DNA of 47,843 nt from Erythrobacter sp. (GCF_023653175.1 NZ_JAMNXL010000008.1:1-47843); one strand, 5' to 3'. Positions 30,315-40,804 are shown, numbered from the stretch's first letter. The notes: generated from the sequence alone by a model not told the origin. Numbers and translations are program-made.

Positions 30315-30898
30315 GGGGCCTCCTTGAACGCGGTCTTGCCCACCAGCGCGGGCGCGCGGGGGGCATCGATCGGCTCCCACTTAAGCCGCGTGAAGCTGAT
30401 GCGGTAGGCGCGGCCATCGCCGGTGAGGGCATGGACCAGATCATGCTCGGTATCGCCCTCGGGCACGTAGATCTTGGCGAGGGTGCCGGGGGCGAGGCCT
30501 TTGGGCGCGATGCCGGCAGGCACGGCGATGACGCCCACCGCCTCGGGGTTCCTGCCTTCAAGCGCGATCTTCATCGGGTAATGCAGGTAATTGACGAGGT
30601 AGAATGCGGTGTCGCTGTCGATCGGCCGCGTCCACGTGATTTGCTGCGGCCCCTCCGCCGGGGCGGCGAGCTGGACGGTGTCGGGCGCGAGGTCATACAT
30701 CTTCGCAAAATCGGCAAGGATGCGGCGGGTTTCGGCGGCGCTCCAGCCGGTGACGAGGATTCGCCCCGAGGGCAGATCAGGCTCGGGGGCCGCCGCCTTC
30801 TTCCGCAATCCGGAGCCGGGGCCATAGCGAATCTTGAGGATCACCATGCCGAGAACGAAGAGGAAGCAGGCCGCAACGAACAGGTGCTTGCTTTCCAT
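30311..30898 (-). CDS. Hypothetical single-pass membrane protein
   Basis: MESKHLFVAACFLFVLGMVILKIRYG anchor; translationally coupled to the DUF2721 gene. Confidence 0.75.
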   Translation of the reverse strand: MESKHLFVAACFLFVLGMVILKIRYGPGSGLRKKAAAPEPDLPSGRILVTGWSAAETRRILADFAKMYDLAPDTVQLAAPAEGPQQITWTRPIDSDTAFYLVNYLHYPMKIALEGRNPEAVGVIAVPAGIAPKGLAPGTLAKIYVPEGDTEHDLVHALTGDGRAYRISFTRLKWEPIDAPRAPALVGKTAFKEAP

Positions 30899-30906
30899 GG
30901 CCGCGC

Positions 30907-32319
30907 TCAGTCCTTGGCGTAGGGGTTCTTGTTGGCCTTGAGCGTGACGCGCACCGGCACCGCGTCGAAGCCGAGCTTGGCGCGGATGCCGTTCACCAGA
31001 TAGCGCTCGTAGCTCGTCGGCAGCAGCTCGAGGCGCGTGCCGAAGATCACGAAGCGCGGCGGGCGCGTTCCCGCCTGGGTGATGTAGCGCAGCTTGATGC
31101 GCTTGCCGCCCGGTGCAGGCGGCGGGTTGGCTTCCAGCGCGTCGTCGAACCAGCGGTTTAGCGCGGAGGTGGAGACGCGCTTCGACCAGGCATCGCGAAT
31201 CTCGAAGGCCCCGGAGAGCATCTGGTCGAGACCTTTGCCGGTCTTGGCGGAGACCGCGAACAGCGGCAGCCCGCGCACCTGAGCAAGGCCATCGTCCAAG
31301 GCACCCCGAATGCCGTTGAACAGCTTGCTTGCGTCTTCGGCCACGTCCCATTTGTTGATCGCGATCATCAGTGCGCGGCCTTCTTCGAGGACGAGACTGG
31401 CGATCTTGAGGTCCTGGTGTTCAAGGCCCTGGGTCGCATCGAGCAGCAGCACCACGACTTCGGCAAAATCCACCGCCCGGCGCGCGTCGGCAACCGAGAG
31501 CTTCTCGAGCTTCTCGGTGACGTTCTTCTTCTTGCGCATGCCCGCCGTGTCGATCAGGCGGATCTCGCGGGTCTCGCCCGATTTGGGATCGGTCCATTCC
31601 CAGTCGATCGCAATCGAATCGCGGGTGATGCCGGCCTCGGGGCCGGTCAGCAGGCGGTCTTCGCCGAGCAGGCGGTTGATCAGCGTCGACTTGCCCGCAT
31701 TGGGCCGCCCGACGATGGCGAGTTTCAGCGGGCCGGAGGGGCGGTCATCCTCGTCCATCGCGGCATATTCCGCGCGTTCGATGTCGTTCGCCTCTTCCCA
31801 TTCCTCGGCCTTGGCGCCGATGATTGGCCACAGCCCGCCGAACAGGTCGGCAATGCCCTCGCCATGCTCGGCCGACATGGCGAGCGGCTCGCCAAGCCCC
31901 AGCGCATAGGCTTCCATGGCGCCTGCCTCGCCGCCCTTGCCTTCGGCCTTGTTGGCGACCACCACGACGGGGACTTCCTGTTCGCGCAGGTAGCGGGCGA
32001 TTTCCTCGTCCAGCGGCGTGAGGCCCGCGCGCGCGTCGATCACAAACACCGCCGCATCTGCGCCAGCCAAACTGGCCTCGGTCTGCTTGCGCATCCGGCC
32101 GGGGAGGCTGAGTTCGTCCTCGTCCTCCCACCCGGCGGTGTCGACAATGGTGAAATGCAGCCCGGCAATGTTGGCATCGCCCATCCGCCGGTCACGCGTC
32201 ACCCCGGGCTGATCGTCGACCAGCGCGAGCTTCTTGCCCACCAGCCGGTTGAACAGCGTGGACTTGCCGACATTGGGTCGGCCGATGATGACGACTTCGG
32301 GTTTTTTGACGGGGGACAT
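30907..32319 (-). CDS. der: Ribosome biogenesis GTPase Der (EngA)
   Basis: Two GTPase domains: VVIIGRPNVGKSTLFNRL and LAIVGRPNAGKSTLINRLLGEDR; KH-like C-terminus. Confidence 0.97.
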   Translation of the reverse strand: MSPVKKPEVVIIGRPNVGKSTLFNRLVGKKLALVDDQPGVTRDRRMGDANIAGLHFTIVDTAGWEDEDELSLPGRMRKQTEASLAGADAAVFVIDARAGLTPLDEEIARYLREQEVPVVVVANKAEGKGGEAGAMEAYALGLGEPLAMSAEHGEGIADLFGGLWPIIGAKAEEWEEANDIERAEYAAMDEDDRPSGPLKLAIVGRPNAGKSTLINRLLGEDRLLTGPEAGITRDSIAIDWEWTDPKSGETREIRLIDTAGMRKKKNVTEKLEKLSVADARRAVDFAEVVVLLLDATQGLEHQDLKIASLVLEEGRALMIAINKWDVAEDASKLFNGIRGALDDGLAQVRGLPLFAVSAKTGKGLDQMLSGAFEIRDAWSKRVSTSALNRWFDDALEANPPPAPGGKRIKLRYITQAGTRPPRFVIFGTRLELLPTSYERYLVNGIRAKLGFDAVPVRVTLKANKNPYAKD

Positions 32320-32383
32320 AACCCGCGCCAAGTGGGCGCAAATCGTGGTTTTGGCAACCCGCGAGCCGGATCAGCCCTGGGCC

Positions 32384-32695
32384 CTAGTCTTTCCGGGCGA
32401 CTGGCGGGTTCTCGCCGAGGTCTTCGTACCACGCCTCGACCGGGCCGGTCAGCTTGAGCGTGAGCGGCTGGCCCTTGCGGTCGACCGCCTTGCCCGCCTG
32501 CACCCGAACCCAGCCTTCGGAGATCGAATATTCCTCGATATCGGTGCGCACCCGGTCCTTGAACCGAATGCCGACCCCGCGCTGGAGCTTCTCGGCATCG
32601 AAGAACGGGCTGCGCGGATTGACCGACAGGTGATCGGGGGGCACGTCTGCGCCGGAAGTGGCGGCAGGGGTGGTTTCGGGGGTTTCTTCGGTCAT
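32384..32695 (-). CDS. DUF3297 family protein
   Basis: DHLSVNPRSPFFDAEKLQRGVGIRFKDRVRTDIEEYSISEGWVRVQAGKAVDRKGQPLTLKLTG. Confidence 0.85.
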   Translation of the reverse strand: MTEETPETTPAATSGADVPPDHLSVNPRSPFFDAEKLQRGVGIRFKDRVRTDIEEYSISEGWVRVQAGKAVDRKGQPLTLKLTGPVEAWYEDLGENPPVARKD

Positions 32696-32831
32696 GCGCG
32701 GGCCCTTATCCGCCAATCCGCAAGCCTTCAAGCGTGTTGCGCTTGCCCTTTTGGGCGAGGGGGGATAAGGGCCCACGCTGATACGCGCGGGGTACCTTAG
32801 CCGGTTTCCCCGCGCGGCTTCGTTCGGGCAT

Positions 32832-32916
32832 GCGGGCGTGGCGAAATTGGTAGACGCACCAGATTTAGGTTCTGGCATCGCAAGATGTGGGGGTTCGAGT
32901 CCCTTCGCCCGCACCA
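32832..32916 (+). tRNA. tRNA-Leu(TAG), CCA encoded
   Basis: GCGGGCG acceptor, CCAGA-TTTAGGT-TCTGG anticodon arm, long variable arm, GGTTCGAGTCC, CGCCCGC-ACCA. Confidence 0.95.
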
Positions 32917-32979
32917 ATTCGCCAACCCGATGGCCCGGCCTTACGGAATTCTAGCATAGAAGGCTCCAGACCAGTTCCC

Positions 32980-34548
32980 ATGCAGACCCAGCAGACCGTC
33001 AACGAAGGGCTCAAGCGCGCCTATCTGATCACCATCACCGCAGGCGAAATCGCCGCGAAGATCGATGCCGAGATCAAGAAGGTCGCTCCGCAGGTGCGCA
33101 TGCCCGGCTTCCGTCCGGGCAAGGTGCCCGCCAACCTCGTCAAGAAGATGCACGGCGAGGCGCTGCATGGCCAGGTGGTGAGCGACACGATCCGCGAATC
33201 GGTCGACATGCTGATCCGCAACGAAGCACTGCGTCCGGCGATGCAGCCCGAAGTCGGCCTCAACGAGGACTATGCGGAAGGCAAGGACGCGGCGATCACC
33301 GTCGCGCTCGAAGTCCTGCCGACCATCGAGGCGCCGAGCATCGCAGGCCTCAAGCTTGAACGTCTCGTCGTGCCGGTGACGGATGAACAGATCGACGAGG
33401 CGCTCGGCAACATCGCCTCGCAGAACAAGAGCTACAAGGACGCCGCCAAGACGAAGAAGGCGGCGGACGGCGACCAGCTGATCATCGACTTCGTCGGCAA
33501 GCTCGACGGCGTCGAGTTCGATGGCGGCAAGGCGGAAGACGCAGCGCTGGTGCTCGGCTCGAACACCTTCATCCCGGGCTTCGAAGACCAGCTGGTCGGC
33601 GTGAAGACCGGCCAGGAAAAGACCATCACCGTCACCTTCCCGGCCGATTATCAGGCCGAGCACCTCGCGGGCAAGGAAGCCACCTTCGACATCACCGTGA
33701 AGGCGGTGAAGGTCGAGAGCGAGACCACGCTGGACGAGGATTTCGCCAAGAGCCTCGGGCTCGACAGCCTCGAGAAGCTGCGCGAGATCATGAAGGCGCA
33801 GCTCGAACAGCAGACCGCTGGCCTCACCCGCACCCAGATGAAGCGCGCGCTGCTCGATCAGCTCGCCGCGGGCCACAGCTTCGAAGTCCCCGGCACGATG
33901 GTCGAGGCGGAATTCCAGCAGATCTGGGCCCAGCTCCAGCAGGAAGCCGCGCGCGAGGAAGACCCTGCCGAGGCGCTCAAGCAGATCGAGGACGAGAAGG
34001 ACGAGTATCGTTCGATCGCCGAACGCCGCGTGCGTCTGGGGCTGCTGCTTTCGGAGATCGGCCAGTCCAATGGCGTGGAAGTGACCAGCCAGGAAATGGG
34101 CATGCTGATCCAGCAGGCCGCGATGCAGTACCGCGCCGAAGACCGCGAGCGCTTCGTGCAGTACATCCAGTCCGAGCCGATGGCCGCCGCCCAGCTGCGC
34201 GCACCGCTCTATGAAGACAAGGTCGTCGACTTCCTGTTCGACAAGGCCGAAGTCACGGAGCGGGAAGTGACCGTCGAGGAGCTTCAGGCCGCGATCGAAG
34301 CCGAAGAGGGTGCGGAAGCGGCCCCGGCGCCGAAGAAGGCTCCCGCCAAGAAGAAGGCCCCGGCAAAGAAGGAAGCGGCTGCCGACGAGGCTCCGGCTAC
34401 CGAGGAAGCGCCGGCTGCGGAAGACAAGCCCGCCAAGAAGGCGCCCGCCAAGAAGCCGGCTGCCAAGAAGGAAGCGGCTCCGGCTGAGGAAGCCGAAGCC
34501 AAGCCCGCCAAGAAGGCTCCGGCCAAGAAGGCGGCTGCCAAGAAGTAA
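32980..34548 (+). CDS. tig: Trigger factor with Lys/Ala/Pro-rich histone-H1-like C-terminal tail
   Basis: MQTQQTVNEGLKRAYLITI; PGFRPGKVPANLVKKMHGEALHGQVV; PPIase and SurA-like domains; terminal KKAPAKKKAPAKK... tail. Confidence 0.95.
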   Translation: MQTQQTVNEGLKRAYLITITAGEIAAKIDAEIKKVAPQVRMPGFRPGKVPANLVKKMHGEALHGQVVSDTIRESVDMLIRNEALRPAMQPEVGLNEDYAEGKDAAITVALEVLPTIEAPSIAGLKLERLVVPVTDEQIDEALGNIASQNKSYKDAAKTKKAADGDQLIIDFVGKLDGVEFDGGKAEDAALVLGSNTFIPGFEDQLVGVKTGQEKTITVTFPADYQAEHLAGKEATFDITVKAVKVESETTLDEDFAKSLGLDSLEKLREIMKAQLEQQTAGLTRTQMKRALLDQLAAGHSFEVPGTMVEAEFQQIWAQLQQEAAREEDPAEALKQIEDEKDEYRSIAERRVRLGLLLSEIGQSNGVEVTSQEMGMLIQQAAMQYRAEDRERFVQYIQSEPMAAAQLRAPLYEDKVVDFLFDKAEVTEREVTVEELQAAIEAEEGAEAAPAPKKAPAKKKAPAKKEAAADEAPATEEAPAAEDKPAKKAPAKKPAAKKEAAPAEEAEAKPAKKAPAKKAAAKK

Positions 34549-34589
34549 GGCTTGCGCCTGCTTCTTGTGACAGGCTTGACCTGTTGATC

Positions 34590-34619
34590 GACCCCCGGCC
34601 GCTGCAACGGCTGGGGGTC
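34590..34619 (+). terminator. Rho-independent-type hairpin after tig
   Basis: GACCCCCGGCCG-ctgcaa-CGGCTGGGGGTC followed by ATTCGTTT. Confidence 0.7.
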
Positions 34620-34685
34620 ATTCGTTTGGGGGCTCAGATGCTTCAGTGCCCCTCCCCAGAGGGGAAGGACGAATCCAAGCCCAGC

Positions 34686-36209
34686 TTACTCCCCTGCCGG
34701 TTTCCACCGCTCGAAGGTCGGCGCGGGCAGCTTGGCTGTTCGCGCCTTTTCGTAGGCTGCGCCTGCTTTCAGCACATCATGATCCTGCCACTGCCCGCCC
34801 ATGATGCTGAGGCCGACCGGCAGCCCCTCGACCCCGCCCATCGGCACGGTGATATGCGGATAGCCCGCGATCGCCGCGAGATAGCCCGCGCCGATCCCGC
34901 CCGCGTAGTTGTCGCCGTTGACGAGGTCCGTGCTCCACGCCGGGCCGGTCGTGGGCGCGACGAGGAAGCTCACTTTGTTGTCGGCGAGCAGCTTGTCGAT
35001 CCCCTCGGCGCGGGTCAGGCGGCGCAGGGTGGCGAGGTTTTTCGCATAGGCCTCCGCGTCGGTCGTCGCGAGCGCCTGTTCGAACAGGCCTTGGTCGAAC
35101 CAGCGCATCTCCGCTGCCGCGTTCGCCTTGTTGAAGGCGACGACGTCGGCAAGGCTGCGCGGGCCGCCGGTGCCGGGGCGGGTGCTCAGATACTTGTCCA
35201 TCTCGACCCGCAGCTCGAACAGCAGCACCGGGAGCGCGGCCTGCCACAGATCGCCGGGCGCTTCGTATTCGACATCGACCAGCACCGCACCTGCGCGGGT
35301 CAGGTCGGCGAGCGCGGCGTCGAACAGCGCCTTCACGTCAGCGCGGCTCCCCACCGCGCCGCGCAGCACGCCGACGCGTACCCCCTTCAAGGAAGCGGTG
35401 TCGAGCCCGGCGGTGTAGTCGGCAACGCGCCTTGCCTCCAGCGTCACCGGATCGGCTGCGTCCGGCCCGGCGATGGCGGTGAGCAGCAGGGCTGCGTCCG
35501 CAACGGTCTTGGTCATTGGTCCGGCGGTGTCCTGTGTACTCGAGATCGGCACCACGTGGGTGCGGCTGACGATCCCGACGCTCGGCTTGAAGCCGACCAG
35601 GCCGTTGATACTTGCGGGGCAGGTGATCGAGCCATTGGTCTCAGTCCCGATCGCGCCCCAGGAGAAGCCCGCGGCAATCGCTGCCCCGCTGCCGCTGGAA
35701 GAGCCGCAGGTGTTGCGGTCGATGGCATAGGGGTTGCGCGTCAGGCCCCCGACCGCGCTCCACCCGCTGGTCGAATTGTTCGAGCGGATATTGGCCCATT
35801 CGCTGAGGTTGGTCTTGCCCAGCACCACACCGCCGCCCGCGCGCAAAGCCGCGATCATCGGCGCGTCGCGGCCTGTGGCGTTGTCGGCAAGCGCGAGGCT
35901 GCCCGCCGTGGTTGGCCACTCGGCGGTCTCGACATTGTCCTTCACCAGCACGGTGCGCCCGCCAAGCGGCTTCTCGGTCTGGGTGACCGCCACCGCGGCC
36001 GCATCGGGATTAAAGGTGATGACCGCATTGAGCATCGGCCCGGCATCGTCGAGCGTCCTGATCCGCTCGATCTGCGCAGCGGTCTCGGCGATCGCGGCGG
36101 ACGGGGCCTCTTTCAGCGCGATCGTGTCATCGGCCTGCGCCAGCGCGGGCACGGCAGTGGTGGCGAGCAGGAGGGCGAGCGCCGGGCGGGCGAGGTTCTT
36201 GCGGTTCAT
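34686..36209 (-). CDS. Secreted amidase (amidase signature family)
   Basis: Signal peptide LALLLATTAVPALAQA; VLVKDNVET, GKTNLSEWANIRS, NTCGSSSGSGAAIAAGFSWGAIGTETNGSITCPAS. Confidence 0.92.
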   Translation of the reverse strand: MNRKNLARPALALLLATTAVPALAQADDTIALKEAPSAAIAETAAQIERIRTLDDAGPMLNAVITFNPDAAAVAVTQTEKPLGGRTVLVKDNVETAEWPTTAGSLALADNATGRDAPMIAALRAGGGVVLGKTNLSEWANIRSNNSTSGWSAVGGLTRNPYAIDRNTCGSSSGSGAAIAAGFSWGAIGTETNGSITCPASINGLVGFKPSVGIVSRTHVVPISSTQDTAGPMTKTVADAALLLTAIAGPDAADPVTLEARRVADYTAGLDTASLKGVRVGVLRGAVGSRADVKALFDAALADLTRAGAVLVDVEYEAPGDLWQAALPVLLFELRVEMDKYLSTRPGTGGPRSLADVVAFNKANAAAEMRWFDQGLFEQALATTDAEAYAKNLATLRRLTRAEGIDKLLADNKVSFLVAPTTGPAWSTDLVNGDNYAGGIGAGYLAAIAGYPHITVPMGGVEGLPVGLSIMGGQWQDHDVLKAGAAYEKARTAKLPAPTFERWKPAGE

Positions 36210-36307
36210 ACCCCCGGTTTGCCACGTACGCGGCAAGGCTCAAGGGCAAAATGCTCCCGCCGCCCGCACGCCATCTTCCGGCAATTCACATCAACAAGGT
36301 AAACGCT

Positions 36308-36337
36308 CTTGAAATTGCCCCTGACACTCCGACATAG
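36308..36337 (+). promoter_or_regulatory. Possible sigma-32-type promoter upstream of clpP
   Basis: CTTGAAA followed about 16 nt later by GACATAG, 34 nt before the clpP ATG. Confidence 0.3.
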
Positions 36338-36370
36338 CCAGTTCGACAGCAGCAAGGGCAAAGGCACCAC

Positions 36371-37075
36371 ATGATCGATCTGTTCGGCAACATCGGCGAG
36401 ACTTACGGCACCCAGGGTCAATTCACCCGCGATCCGGTGACGGGCGCGCTGGTGCCCGTGGTGGTCGAGCAGACCAGCCGCGGCGAACGCAGCTTCGACA
36501 TCTTCAGCCGGCTGCTGCGCGAACGCATCGTCTTCGTCACCGGCCAGGTCGAGGACGGCATGGCCTCGCTGATCACTGCCCAGTTGCTGTTCCTCGAATC
36601 CGAGAACCCCTCCAAGCCGATCAGCATGTACATCAACTCGCCCGGCGGGGTGGTGACGGCCGGTCTCGCGATCTTCGACACCATGCAATACATCAAGCCG
36701 CGCGTGTCGACCGTGTGCATGGGGCAGGCCGCATCGATGGGCAGCTTCCTGCTCGCCGCGGGTGAGCCGGGCATGCGCATCGCGCTCCCCAATGCGCGGA
36801 TCATGATCCACCAGCCTTCGGGCGGGGCGCGCGGGATGGCGTCGGACATCGAGATCCAGGCGCGCGAGATCCTGCGCATCCGCAGCCGGATGAACGATCT
36901 TTACGTCAAGTTCACCGGCCGCAGCCTCGAGGAAATCGAGAAGGCGATGGACCGCGACACCTTCCTTGAGGCCGAGGAAGCGCGCGCCTTCGGGCTTGTC
37001 GACAAGGTGTTCGAAACCCGGCCCGACAATGATGAAACCGGCCTTGAGGACGGTTCGGGCGGCGCGCCTGAATAA
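36371..37075 (+). CDS. clpP: ATP-dependent Clp protease proteolytic subunit
   Basis: [52 protein letters not shown] catalytic motifs. Confidence 0.97.
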   Translation: MIDLFGNIGETYGTQGQFTRDPVTGALVPVVVEQTSRGERSFDIFSRLLRERIVFVTGQVEDGMASLITAQLLFLESENPSKPISMYINSPGGVVTAGLAIFDTMQYIKPRVSTVCMGQAASMGSFLLAAGEPGMRIALPNARIMIHQPSGGARGMASDIEIQAREILRIRSRMNDLYVKFTGRSLEEIEKAMDRDTFLEAEEARAFGLVDKVFETRPDNDETGLEDGSGGAPE

Positions 37076-37272
37076 GGCTTTCGCCCCGATCTGGCCCCGC
37101 ACGGGACAGCATGCTGCAAAGCGTGCCTTTTCCACGCTCTGGCGAGGGCAGGCATTATGGTAACATCACGAAATCGCGCACCATGTGTTGATTCATGGGG
37201 GCCACGCGATACACTTGACGAATCCGCCCGGGGTGTTCCGGCAAGGTCTTACGCGGATTCGAGGACACAGGA

Positions 37273-38541
<1,269 letters not shown>

Positions 38542-38593
38542 GTTGCCGCCCTCCTGATTTTCTGACATCCTCCCATGAATTCAGGGAGGTGTC

Positions 38594-39127
38594 GTGAAAA
38601 ACAGGGTTTTCTTTGGGAGCTTGATTGCTCTGCTGATCGCGGGCGCGGGCGGTTGGTATTTCTTCTCGCCCGGCTATGCCATGACGCAGCTTGCTGATGC
38701 AGCCCGTGAAGGCGATGAAGGCCAACTGCGCCAGCGGGTCGATTTCCCGCGGGTACGAGAAGCTCTCAAGGCTGATTTGCGCGCGAAGCTGGCATCGACC
38801 TTTGCTTCCGAGGAGACCGAAGGCTTCGGAAAGCTAGGCGCTGCGTTGGGAATGGCTATGATCGACCCCATGGTCGAAGGTTTTGTCACCCCGGAAAGCA
38901 TCGGATCAATGGTGCGAAACGGAAAGCTGACTCGTCCGGGCGAGAAGCCAGATGCTCAAGCAAAGGCGTCTCCCGAAGAGGCTGACTGGGCCATTGAACG
39001 CGAGGGCATCTCGAGGTTCAAGGCAATGCCGGTCGCCAAGAACGTCGAGAACCCCCCAGCGCTTGTCTTTGAACGCGATGGCATCGGGTGGAGGCTGGTC
39101 GAGATCGACCTTCCCGACGACAAGTAA
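38594..39127 (+). CDS. DUF2939-like protein
   Basis: N-terminal TM plus SPGYAMTQLADAAREGDEGQLRQRVDFPRVREALKADLRAKL; GTG start. Confidence 0.75.
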   Translation: MKNRVFFGSLIALLIAGAGGWYFFSPGYAMTQLADAAREGDEGQLRQRVDFPRVREALKADLRAKLASTFASEETEGFGKLGAALGMAMIDPMVEGFVTPESIGSMVRNGKLTRPGEKPDAQAKASPEEADWAIEREGISRFKAMPVAKNVENPPALVFERDGIGWRLVEIDLPDDK

Positions 39128-39158
39128 CTCTAAATATTCGATCCCCCATGCCCTGAAA

Positions 39159-39191
39159 CCCCGCCCGGCCCAAGAGGAAGGCCGGACGGGG
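39159..39191 (-). terminator. Hairpin downstream of first fasciclin gene
   Basis: CCCCGCCCGGCC-...-GGCCGGACGGGG; near-copy of the hairpin at 39972-40004. Confidence 0.65.
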
Positions 39192-39262
39192 TCGCAAGCA
39201 GCGTTGCCCCCCTCGGGTGGGGGATGGGGAAGGCGAAGGGCAGCGCCAGCTTGTCAGGGCAA

Positions 39263-39820
39263 TTAGGCGGGCAGGAACACGCCGTCGGTCACGTGGATCA
39301 CGCCGTTCGACGTCACGACGTCGGCCTGCGTCACGGCGGTGGCGCGGCCCTTTTCATCGGTGATGATAATCTTGTCGCCCGCAAGGCGCGCGGTCAGCTC
39401 GCCGCCGGCGAGGGTTTCGATCACCGCCTCGCCGTGGCCCTGCTTGATCAGCGCGACCAGGTCCCGGCTCGTCACCTTGCCGGCGACCGCGTGGTAGGTG
39501 AGGATCCCGGTCAGTGTGCCCTTGTTGGCGGGCTTCACCAGCGTGGCCACGGTGCCGTCAGGCAGCTTGGCGAAGGCGGTGTCGGTGGGGGCGAAGACGG
39601 TAAAGGGGCCGGGGCCCTGCAGGGTGTCGACGAGGCCAGCGGCCTTGACGGCGGCGACCAGCGTGTTGTGGACCCCGGTGCTCATTGCGACCTGGACGAT
39701 GTTCGGCGCGGCGGGCGCAGTGGCGTGATGGGGATGGGCAAGAACAGGCAGGGATGCAAACCCGGTGGTGGCACCAATGGTGGCTGCGGCGAGGGCGAGA
39801 AGGGCATATTTCGACTTCAT
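39263..39820 (-). CDS. Secreted fasciclin (FAS1) domain protein
   Basis: Signal peptide; TLVAAVKAAGLVDTLQGPGPFTVFAPTDTAFAKLPDGTV; GVIHVTDGVFLP. Confidence 0.92.
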   Translation of the reverse strand: MKSKYALLALAAATIGATTGFASLPVLAHPHHATAPAAPNIVQVAMSTGVHNTLVAAVKAAGLVDTLQGPGPFTVFAPTDTAFAKLPDGTVATLVKPANKGTLTGILTYHAVAGKVTSRDLVALIKQGHGEAVIETLAGGELTARLAGDKIIITDEKGRATAVTQADVVTSNGVIHVTDGVFLPA

Positions 39821-39852
39821 CAGATCATCTCCTTATTCAGTTGAACGCAAGA

Positions 39853-39870
39853 GCAAGCCCTCCCGCTTGC
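39853..39870. promoter_or_regulatory. Leader inverted repeat of fasciclin gene 1
   Basis: GCAAGC-N6-GCTTGC about 32 nt upstream of start codon; matched at second fasciclin gene. Confidence 0.5.
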
Positions 39871-39971
39871 AATTTTAAATACGCGGGCTGTTCGAAGGTA
39901 GATGAAGTCTGACAAAATATTTTACCGCGTTCGTCGATTTCAGTAATTCGATGGCAAATGCCAAAGAAAAA

Positions 39972-40004
39972 CCCCGCCCGGCCCTGGAGGAAGGCCGGAC
40001 GGGG
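39972..40004 (-). terminator. Rho-independent terminator downstream of second fasciclin gene
   Basis: CCCCGCCCGGCC-...-GGCCGGACGGGG with TTTTTCTTT on the minus strand. Confidence 0.8.
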
Positions 40005-40074
40005 TCGGAGAAGCGCTGGCCCCCGCGGGAATGGGGGGTGGGAGCGAGGGCCAGCGCCAAAGCGTTCCAGCGGA

Positions 40075-40662
40075 TCAGCCCGGCAGCGAGACGCTGTCGG
40101 TCACGTGGATCACGCCGTTGGACTGGAAAACGTCGGCCTGGGTGACGGTGGCGGCGCCGCCCGCAGCGTCGGTCAGCACGACCTTGCCGCCGACCACGCG
40201 CGCGGTCAGGATGCCGCCGTTCAGGGTCTTGAGTTCAGCCTTGCCGCCGCCCTTGGTGATCATCCCGATCAGTTCGCCCGCGGCCACCTTGCCCGGGACC
40301 ACGTGATAGGTGAGGATGCTGGCGAGGGTCGCCTTGTTCTCGGGCTTCACCAGCGTCTCGACCGTGCCGGCGGGAAGCTTGGCGAAGGCGGCGTTGGTCG
40401 GCGCGAAAACAGTGAACGGGCCGGGGCCCGACAGCGCTTCGACCAGACCGGCCGCCTTGACTGCGGCGACCAGGGTGGTGTGATCGGCCGAAGCGACCGC
40501 GTTCTCGACGATGGTCTTGGTCGGATACATCGGCGCGCCGCCGACGGTGGGCACGTCCGCCTTCTTCTCCATGTGGTGATCGGCCAGCGCCGGGGCGGCA
40601 GTGAGGCCGGTGGTCGCAGCCAGTGCAGCGGCGAGCGCGATCAGATTGGTCTTGGGGGTCAC
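40075..40662 (-). CDS. Secreted fasciclin (FAS1) domain protein
   Basis: Signal peptide IALAAALAATTGLTAAPALA; TLVAAVKAAGLVEALSGPGPFTVFAPTNAAFAKLPAGTV; GVIHVTDSVSLPG; proposed GTG start. Confidence 0.92.
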   Translation of the reverse strand: MTPKTNLIALAAALAATTGLTAAPALADHHMEKKADVPTVGGAPMYPTKTIVENAVASADHTTLVAAVKAAGLVEALSGPGPFTVFAPTNAAFAKLPAGTVETLVKPENKATLASILTYHVVPGKVAAGELIGMITKGGGKAELKTLNGGILTARVVGGKVVLTDAAGGAATVTQADVFQSNGVIHVTDSVSLPG

Positions 40663-40693
40663 GTGGGGTTCTCCGTCGAATTGTGTCACGTTG

Positions 40694-40712
40694 GCAAGCA
40701 GGGGGCGCTTGC
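40694..40712. promoter_or_regulatory. Leader inverted repeat of fasciclin gene 2
   Basis: GCAAGC-N7-GCTTGC about 31 nt upstream of start codon. Confidence 0.5.
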
Positions 40713-40804
40713 ACGAACAGTTACGGCGGGGAGAGCGTGTCGGACGGAGGGCGGGTCGGGATAGGGGCTGAAGCGCCACTTTCCCGCGCCGAAGTGAAGG
40801 GCGC

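Noticed and set aside
32696-32917. N-terminal extension of the DUF3297 ORF (MVRAKGLEPPHLAMPEPKSGASTNFATPACPNEAARG...)
   Set aside because: It is antisense translation through tRNA-Leu (32832-32916); the downstream ATG at 32695 gives the expected DUF3297 protein.
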